From positions 3,710,610 to 3,723,109 of the forward strand of contig CM022674.1 of assembly GCA_012295275.1 (NCBI GenBank): DNA of 12,500 bases, given 5' to 3'. The notes under the pieces are model-generated. The model ran no database searches. It saw nothing but the letters and a program-made list of their open reading frames with translations, and had not been told where the DNA came from. Positions within the stretch are counted from its first letter, which is position 1. Each line of letters begins with the position of its first letter. Both the position numbers and the translations under genes were made by a program. Below are positions 7,786 to 12,500 of the stretch, in pieces. The DNA comes from Chrysomallon squamiferum. Its lineage: Eukaryota > Mollusca > Gastropoda > Neomphalida > Peltospiridae.

Positions 7786-7903
7786 GATATTTTATTTATT
7801 TATTTATTTAAAAAAATTAATAACTATTAATATACAGATATTGAATGAAGAAAAGCTCTACCAAAACCCTAGAAGCTACTTTATTTTACTTTATTTTATT
7901 TAC

Positions 7904-7934
<31 letters not shown>

Positions 7935-8045
7935 CTTCATTTACTTAAATACTCATCCATTTGTTTACTTCAGTATTTATGTATTTATTTGCTTATTTAT
8001 TCATTCATTCATTCATTCATTTAATGTCAGTATTTATTTATTTAC
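7786..8045 (+). repeat. TTTA/TTCA tetranucleotide-rich region in intron 1
   Basis: Runs of TTTA (7790-7808, 7893-7933), an (ATTC)n run (8000-8021) and further TTTA near 8030-8045. Confidence 0.85.
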
Positions 8046-8154
8046 TTATTTCAGTTTTAGCAGCGAAGAATTGTTTATGTCATTATATCAACATTTTTGA
8101 AGATTAAAAGAAAAAGAAAAGGAAAAGAAAAAGAAAAAAAAAAGTCCCAAAAAT

Positions 8155-8228
8155 GGGCGTTAAGAACAATCGATCTTGATACATATGGTGTGTCAGCTAT
8201 GCGTTTTAACCACTGAGCCAAAACTCAC
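8155..8228 (-). repeat. tRNA-like element, probable head of a degraded SINE
   Basis: The 74-nt minus-strand span has an A-box-like TGGCTCAGTGG (8220-8210) and, about 32 nt on, a B-box-like AGATCGATTGT (8177-8167). The ends GTGAGTT and AACGCCC pair at five of seven positions, and AAGA/TCTT can form a short T stem. The D stem is broken by mutations and no good anticodon stem forms, so it is not a working tRNA. It is followed by a T-rich tail (8147-8105). tRNA-derived SINEs are common in molluscs; the family is not identified. Confidence 0.45.
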
Positions 8229-8762
8229 CTCGCAAAAATCAAAGAAATATCGTTCAAATTTTTTCTTAGAAGTTAGCGAAAATTTTATTTACTTTTTTTT
8301 TTTTAAACTTAAGTGAAAAAGTCATAAAATTATTTGGTAATTGTTACTTAAGATGGGGTAGATTGTAAAAACAGAAAAAAATAGTGCTTTTTAAATATAT
8401 CATTTTTAATTTCAACGTTTTCGTTAACTTTTAAAATTTAAACATAATAAAAAATACATTTTCGAAACAACAACACTGAGCATAAAAGACACACATGAAT
8501 TTTAAACAAAATATAACAAATGAAAACCATAGTCACTAAAATTTATAATAAATAAAAATAAATACATATGATATTTTTACTTATTACTTACATAAGTAAC
8601 AGAAGTAGAAAAAAATATAATAAAATGAAATAATGTAAATAAAAACAAAATAAACAAATAAATAAATAAATTAAAATTTTAAAAATTAAAAATTTTAAAA
8701 ATTTTAAAATTTTTTAAAAATTAGAATTAAAAATAAATAAACAAACAAACAAATATACTTAC

Positions 8763-8802
8763 ATAATATGAAAACAACAGAGGCTACACACAAAGTCCCC
8801 AT
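8763..8802 (-). CDS. Exon 1: start codon and signal peptide of the chitin-binding matrix protein
   Basis: This 40-nt coding exon reads MGTLCVASVVFIL plus one base and ends at a strong donor, GTAAGT (8762-8757). The leftover T joins TT at the start of exon 2 to make Phe, so the phase-1 junction fits exactly. The joined N-terminus has a hydrophobic core (LCVASVVFILFV) followed by Ser-Arg-Ala-Thr-Ala-Gly, giving a typical signal peptide with likely cleavage after Ala20. The start codon context is strong (A at -3, G at +4). Exon 2 alone has no convincing signal peptide or start, which supports this distant mini-exon. It sits 28 nt downstream of a TATA/initiator pair. The exon is inferred from phase, signal-peptide logic and splice motifs; no transcript was available. 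Confidence 0.75.
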
Positions 8803-8819
8803 TTTACAAAGCCTAACAT
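8784..8819 (-). other. Upstream ORF overlapping the main start codon
   Basis: An ATG 17 nt before the main start opens an 11-codon frame that overlaps the main start out of frame and ends at TAG. Its context has A at -3 but T at +4, weaker than the main start. If transcripts begin at 8830, this could lower translation of the main frame. Confidence 0.4.
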
Positions 8820-8826
8820 GTTACGT

Positions 8827-8833
8827 TTCTGAA
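8827..8833 (-). promoter_or_regulatory. Possible initiator / transcription start (TTTCAGA)
   Basis: A T-rich run followed by TCAGA resembles the TCAG core of metazoan initiators, with the start expected at A8830. It also looks like a 3' splice site (TTTTTTCAG). The two readings cannot be separated by sequence alone. Confidence 0.35.
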
Positions 8834-8854
8834 AAAATAAAACAACGGTTTCTT

Positions 8855-8862
8855 TATTTATA
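8855..8862 (-). promoter_or_regulatory. TATA box (TATAAATA) of the chitin-binding gene
   Basis: TATAAATA on the minus strand starts 32 bases before the A of a TCAGA initiator-like site (8830). That spacing is right for a metazoan TATA/initiator core promoter. It would give a 28-nt 5' UTR. The same bases overlap a splice-donor-like GTAAGTAT (8867-8860), so a short upstream intron is the competing reading. Confidence 0.45.
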
Positions 8863-8867
8863 CTTAC

Positions 8868-9060
8868 GGCCCAAAAAGCCGGGTCGCCATTGTACAGGAA
8901 GCAACAGGAAGTAACGACATTACGCGCCAGATCGCACGAGACCGCTAAAATGGCGGCGAGAGGACACGTACACCAAACAACGTTTTCTTGCTACAGCGAC
9001 GCACACGGTTTACCGTCGACTACCACACAGGCTTTCGTGTCGCGTCGTGTTAAGGTTTCA
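8868..9060. promoter_or_regulatory. CpG-rich block with ETS- and YY1-like motifs, candidate two-way promoter
   Basis: This stretch has far more CpG and GC than the AT-rich DNA around it. It contains two close ETS-like sites (CAGGAAGC and CAGGAAGT, 8895-8912), a YY1-like GCCGCCATTTT on the minus strand (8947-8957) and a second GCCATTGT-type site near 8886-8892. Such motif sets are typical of broad promoters. It lies directly upstream of the TATA/initiator pair of the minus-strand gene and could also drive plus-strand transcription; there is no transcript evidence. Confidence 0.4.
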
Positions 9061-9093
9061 GAATACAAGACTAAACAGATATGCGTTAATTGA
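8950..9093 (+). other. Short plus-strand ORF in the CpG-rich block (47 codons), doubtful
   Basis: AAAATGGCGG gives a strong start context and the frame encodes 47 residues beginning MAARGHVHQ and ending at TGA. It has no recognisable domain. It could be the first exon of a divergent gene or chance in a GC-rich promoter block. I favour chance or 5' UTR. Confidence 0.15.
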
Positions 9094-9940
9094 CCTCATT
9101 TCTTTTGAAATAATGCCCCACGATTTTTCTCGTTGCTGTGGAAAAGCGTTTTTTGCATGGCGAGGTATTTTGTCGAGTTCTGAAACGTTGGTACGAGATG
9201 TCGTTATTTTTTTTTTTAATCGCCTGAGAGATTTAGGTTACCGGGATGTTTTGTTCCTCGAGAAATTATTGGGGAAGTAGGTAAAGTATTCGTCGTCGTG
9301 TATATTGTACGTAGGTATGAAAAAAAGCAGAAGCCAGGTAAATATTTTGAAAACGTGGCAGAGACAGGATGTAAGAAGCTACAGAAAGTTAGATGATATT
9401 ATTTTGATGGGTAAGGGTAATTTATTTAATTTTTTTTTTTTTTATCGTGTTTTTCTCAGTTAATAAAATTCCTGTTTCTATTTATTTACTTCTTTTTTTT
9501 TTCTTTTTAAAAAAAATAAAAATAAAATAAAAAAATAAAATAAAAAGTATATAACAGATCATTAATCCAGCTTGTAAGAAAAAAAACTGAAATCACCAGA
9601 GAACAGGCTGTAATGGTGTTTAATTCTGAGTTTGTTGAGTACCATTTCATTCTTGACTTTTTATTGTTTAAGTAAATATTAAGTCTTGGTCCAGAATAAT
9701 CCAAATGTCCGTATATGGTCACTTGCGGTCTCAAGCTTGCCAAATAATGAATCAGATATGTTTAAAATATTTCCCGTTCCAGACAGAGTCTTTGATTTAT
9801 AAACTATAGGCCATGATATTAACATTAAAGCTTTCTGGAATATGATGTAGATAAGTTCCTCAATAGACTTTGAAAATTCAACAAAAGGAAGAAAAAGAAT
9901 TAATCAGTATGTTTTTCTGGTATTTTTAACTAAATGAAGA
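9094..9940. other. Unique AT-rich DNA, no supported gene
   Basis: It holds T runs (9430-9443, 9493-9501), an A-rich AAAAT stretch (9509-9545) and otherwise complex sequence. A 77-codon frame at 9047-9280 starts at GTG and has no recognisable motif. Possible donors (AG|GTATTT near 9163, AG|GTAAAG near 9280) lack a matching exon structure. Confidence 0.45.
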
Positions 9941-10062
9941 TATTTGTACAAATACATACATATATGCGTACATACGTACATACATCCTACATACACACGT
10001 ACATACGAACATACATACATATGCATAGATACACGCACACATAAAAACACGCTCACATGTAC
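9941..10062 (+). repeat. (ACAT)n-type imperfect tetranucleotide repeat
   Basis: CATA/CGTA units with variants; the opposite-strand frames are Val/Tyr/Cys-rich artefacts. Confidence 0.88.
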
Positions 10063-10118
10063 ACACATACTTCCGCGTCTGTTTGTTAGTTTCATCTTCA
10101 TATTGTTATTTTGTAGTT

Positions 10119-10175
10119 GCTATTATTATTATTGTTGTTGTTGTTATTGTTGTCGTCGTTATTATTACTACTGTT

Positions 10176-10225
<50 letters not shown>
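10119..10225 (+). repeat. ATT/TTG triplets followed by (TTTA)n
   Basis: Triplet units (10119-10175) change into about 12 TTTA units (10176-10222). Confidence 0.92.
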
Positions 10226-10597
10226 TAATTTCTGTCCTCTTTTACGTTTTTCTTCTTTCTTTTCTTTTGTTTTCTTCGGTTTTGGGTTGTTTATCAAAAT
10301 TCATCAACATTAGAAGCTCTGACACAATCAATTCTCAAAACTTTTACCTCGCTACTGTTACTTGATTCCTGGGTTTGCACATCAGATTAAAAATTTATTA
10401 TCGAGCATTCAGAAGTTCGTTTTTTGAAAAGCTAATATTATATTATTCTTACTTATTAATTTATTCACGTTCTATTTTTTTTTTTTTTTTTTTTTTTTTA
10501 GTCATGGGTATCTGTGACCTGTTTCAACAAAAGGTATATAAAAAAGAAGGTATTATCGTTTTTGACTTTAAGAACGGTGATTGTAATGTCTAATTAT

Positions 10598-10598
<1 letters not shown>
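10226..10598. other. AT-rich DNA with a T25 run, no gene seen
   Basis: Low coding potential; the poly-T run is at 10475-10499. Confidence 0.5.

Positions 10599-10655
<57 letters not shown>
10599..10655 (+). repeat. (TA)n microsatellite
   Basis: About 28 TA units. Confidence 0.98.
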
Positions 10656-10658
<3 letters not shown>

Positions 10659-11517
10659 GTATTTTTATTTTCATTCATTATTTAACAATTATTTTTGCAT
10701 CCTTTTAAACGGTAATAAAATGCACGTGCATGCATAAATACATACGCATGCACACCCATAAAAATACATCCTAAGAAGTCTCCAAAGGGAAAATAAGTGG
10801 ATATAAAAAAGAGTCAAGGTTAGATAATTTCTTGCGATTGCTTTACGTATATATGTATATGTAAATCATTTTGAAAAACGACAGAATTATATAACCACAA
10901 AACACAAAAATAAACTATAGTGTTCATTTGATAGGTGATTTCTGGTTTCTACGGAGTTATGTCCCTTAGAGTAAATATTTCTTTCAGCTTTTGAAGTGTA
11001 TTATTTTGGAGCTACTCAGTGTAATTTTATTTTTTCGTTTATATTTTAAGTATTTATTAAGCCTGGGTCCCAAAAAAAAAAAAAAAAAAAAACAACAAAA
11101 AAAACAACAACTCCTTAATATGTTAAATTTATGTTAGTCCTGTTTTGTATGTGATACAATCGTTGTTATCAGTTTATGTGATATTTCTTTTTGTTGGTTT
11201 CTTCCTTTCTTTTTTTTTCGTTCCTTCTTTCTTTTAGTTACAGATTTAGTTTAGTAGTAATATGATACAAATGCGTAAAAATAAAACAAAAAACTACAAA
11301 TTTGTTTTTATACAATTTTATTTTTCGTTTTCAAATAAATATATATATTTAAGGTATTTTACATAAGTTATGCCAATAAGAGACGATGCACAATGTATAC
11401 ATGCTGCCATAAGAAAATTAAATAAAACCAATACAAAAATCATCTTTCACAAAACGTGATATCATTAAATAAATACATGTATATATATGTCTAGGGAAGA
11501 ATATGTGCTTGTGTCTG

Positions 11518-11518
<1 letters not shown>
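10656..11518. other. AT-rich intergenic DNA, no gene seen
   Basis: It contains a palindromic TGCACGTGCA with nearby GCATGC (about 10720-10752) and an A21 run with AAC units (11072-11110). I see no exon or RNA gene. Confidence 0.5.

Positions 11519-11579
<61 letters not shown>
11519..11579 (+). repeat. (TG)n microsatellite
   Basis: About 30 TG units; such alternating purine-pyrimidine DNA can adopt Z-form. Confidence 0.98.
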
Positions 11580-11581
<2 letters not shown>

Positions 11582-11655
11582 AACACGGTATGTATTATGT
11601 AAAATTGTGCTTATATTTACCTCTTCTTTAAACTAAAAAGCTACCGTGTAAAAAA

Positions 11656-11658
<3 letters not shown>

Positions 11659-11716
<58 letters not shown>
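11659..11716 (+). repeat. (TA)n microsatellite, second copy
   Basis: About 28 TA units; any open frame here is a poly-Tyr/Ile artefact. Confidence 0.98.
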
Positions 11717-11719
<3 letters not shown>

Positions 11720-11778
11720 TTCACACAATGTACATAAACTCAACAGGTACATTAACCGGGTTTCAAACTATGTAAATA

Positions 11779-11798
11779 AAATAATAATAATAATTAGG

Positions 11799-11862
<64 letters not shown>

Positions 11863-11880
11863 TGATGATGATAATAATAA

Positions 11881-11911
<31 letters not shown>
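11779..11911 (+). repeat. (AAT)n microsatellite with a GAT patch
   Basis: Long AAT run broken by TAGG near 11796 and by (GAT)4 near 11860-11871. Confidence 0.96.
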
Positions 11912-11913
<2 letters not shown>

Positions 11914-11966
11914 CAATAACAGTATCTTCTATAAATGTACAAGGTTTCTTGTTTTTTTCTGTTTTT

Positions 11967-12100
11967 ATCATGGTAATCATTATCATCATCACCATCATCA
12001 TCAAAATGATCCTCAACGATAACGTAAACACCATCTGCATTTTCATCATCATCATCATCATCATTATTTTTGTTATTATTATTTTTATTATTATTATTAT
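11967..12100 (+). repeat. (ATC)n and (ATT)n triplet tract
   Basis: Two ATC runs (11980-12003, 12044-12064) separated by complex sequence and followed by ATT units. Frames on both strands are poly-Ile/Met artefacts. Confidence 0.9.
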
Positions 12101-12183
12101 ATATTGAAAACTAAAAATATTTACATCAAACAATTACAAGAATTGTTGTGCGAATCGAAACACAGTTTGTTGTTCTTGAAATC

Positions 12184-12265
12184 TGAAAAATAAAATAAAA
12201 AAAAAACAAACAAACAAAACAAATAAACAAACAAACAAATAAATAAAATTAATAAATAAATAAAT
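12184..12265 (+). repeat. A-rich AAAC/AAAT tetranucleotide tract
   Basis: A9 followed by AAAC then AAAT units. Confidence 0.9.
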
Positions 12266-12439
12266 GAAAAATTTAAACCAGAGAATCAAAATAGTTTTAG
12301 AAAGCGAAAATGAAAGTACGTTGTATTACTGGATTTCGAAACACAATGAATTAAAAAAAAACACAACAAAATAACAAAGAATCGCGGACAGTCAACGTAA
12401 AAAAAAATATAAAAAAAAGATAAAATAAAATATCTCACC

Positions 12440-12500
12440 GACCTTGACCTAAATACACCTCAGCTGAATTCGAGGCGCAACGACGTCACTGCAGGCAGCA
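12440..12500. other. Abruptly GC-richer window edge, possible partial exon
   Basis: The last ~55 bases are clearly richer in GC and CpG than the preceding kilobase. On the plus strand an AG at about 12461-12463 (ACACCTCAG) leads into a frame open to the window end. On the minus strand a GTGAGA donor-like site lies near 12437-12442. Strand and product cannot be decided from so few bases. Confidence 0.25.

Larger units (their letters stand above)
6796..8762 (-). other. Intron 1 of the chitin-binding gene (phase 1, 1,967 bp)
   Basis: Its donor is GTAAGT at 8762-8757 and its acceptor TTTCCAG ends at 6796. The content is very AT-rich: a GAT/AAT triplet tract (6893-6986), a decayed ~35-bp tandem repeat (7237-7710), TTTA tetranucleotide tracts (7786-8045), a tRNA-like element (8155-8228), and self-complementary A/T runs (8660-8730) close to the donor. 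No further exon is apparent in it. Confidence 0.75.

Noticed and set aside
8155-8228. Functional tRNA gene
   Set aside because: The D stem is broken and no proper anticodon stem forms, so I call it a tRNA-derived remnant.
11658-12133. Long poly-Ile/Met frames on both strands
   Set aside because: Translations of TA, AAT and ATC microsatellites.
1-12500. CRISPR array, prokaryotic operon or phage system
   Set aside because: No spaced direct repeats with unique spacers, no operon-like gene packing, and clear spliceosomal introns.

Overview
The window looks like AT-rich, intron-bearing nuclear DNA of an animal. The evidence is one spliced gene on the minus strand, an unusually dense load of microsatellites ((GA)n, (CT)n, (TA)n, (TG)n, TTTA and AAT/ACT/ATC triplets), a tRNA-like SINE remnant, and a secreted protein with a type-2 chitin-binding (peritrophin-A, CBM14) domain. 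A mollusc or other lophotrochozoan fits the repeat load and the matrix-type protein, but this is an inference; no sequence here fixes the species.

The one well supported gene lies on the minus strand between 8802 and 4332. Its promoter side is near 8830-9060. I assemble three coding exons: 8802-8763 (start codon and signal peptide), 6795-5144 (CBM14 domain, long Pro/Tyr/Met/Gln repeats, Gly-Met repeats, hinge) and 4533-4332 (Cys-containing C-terminus). Both introns (8762-6796 and 5143-4534) are phase 1 with GTAAGT donors and CAG acceptors, and their 3' ends share an identical 20-nt tract. The raw sequence breaks the frame at five places. Each is repaired by one extra C on the coding strand, mostly in C runs, and the repaired exon lengths agree exactly with the intron phases, giving a predicted secreted protein of 632 residues. 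I favour sequencing or assembly deletions over true decay because no other stop codon interrupts the gene.

Region by region: 1-4000 holds homopolymers, purine tracts and microsatellites with no convincing gene. 4009-4331 is the likely 3' UTR. 4332-8802 is the gene. Intron 1 holds AT-rich DNA with a decayed ~35-bp tandem repeat and the tRNA-like element. 8829-9060 is a CpG-rich block with a TATA/initiator pair and ETS- and YY1-like motifs, possibly a two-way promoter. 9060-12400 is AT-rich repeat DNA with no gene. 12440-12500 turns abruptly GC-richer and may be the edge of another exon.

The predicted product is a modular extracellular matrix protein: one chitin-anchoring domain followed by low-complexity, Tyr/Lys/Pro- and Gly/Met-rich segments of the kind used in cuticle, shell, beak or adhesive matrices. 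Its tissue and exact role cannot be told from sequence alone.
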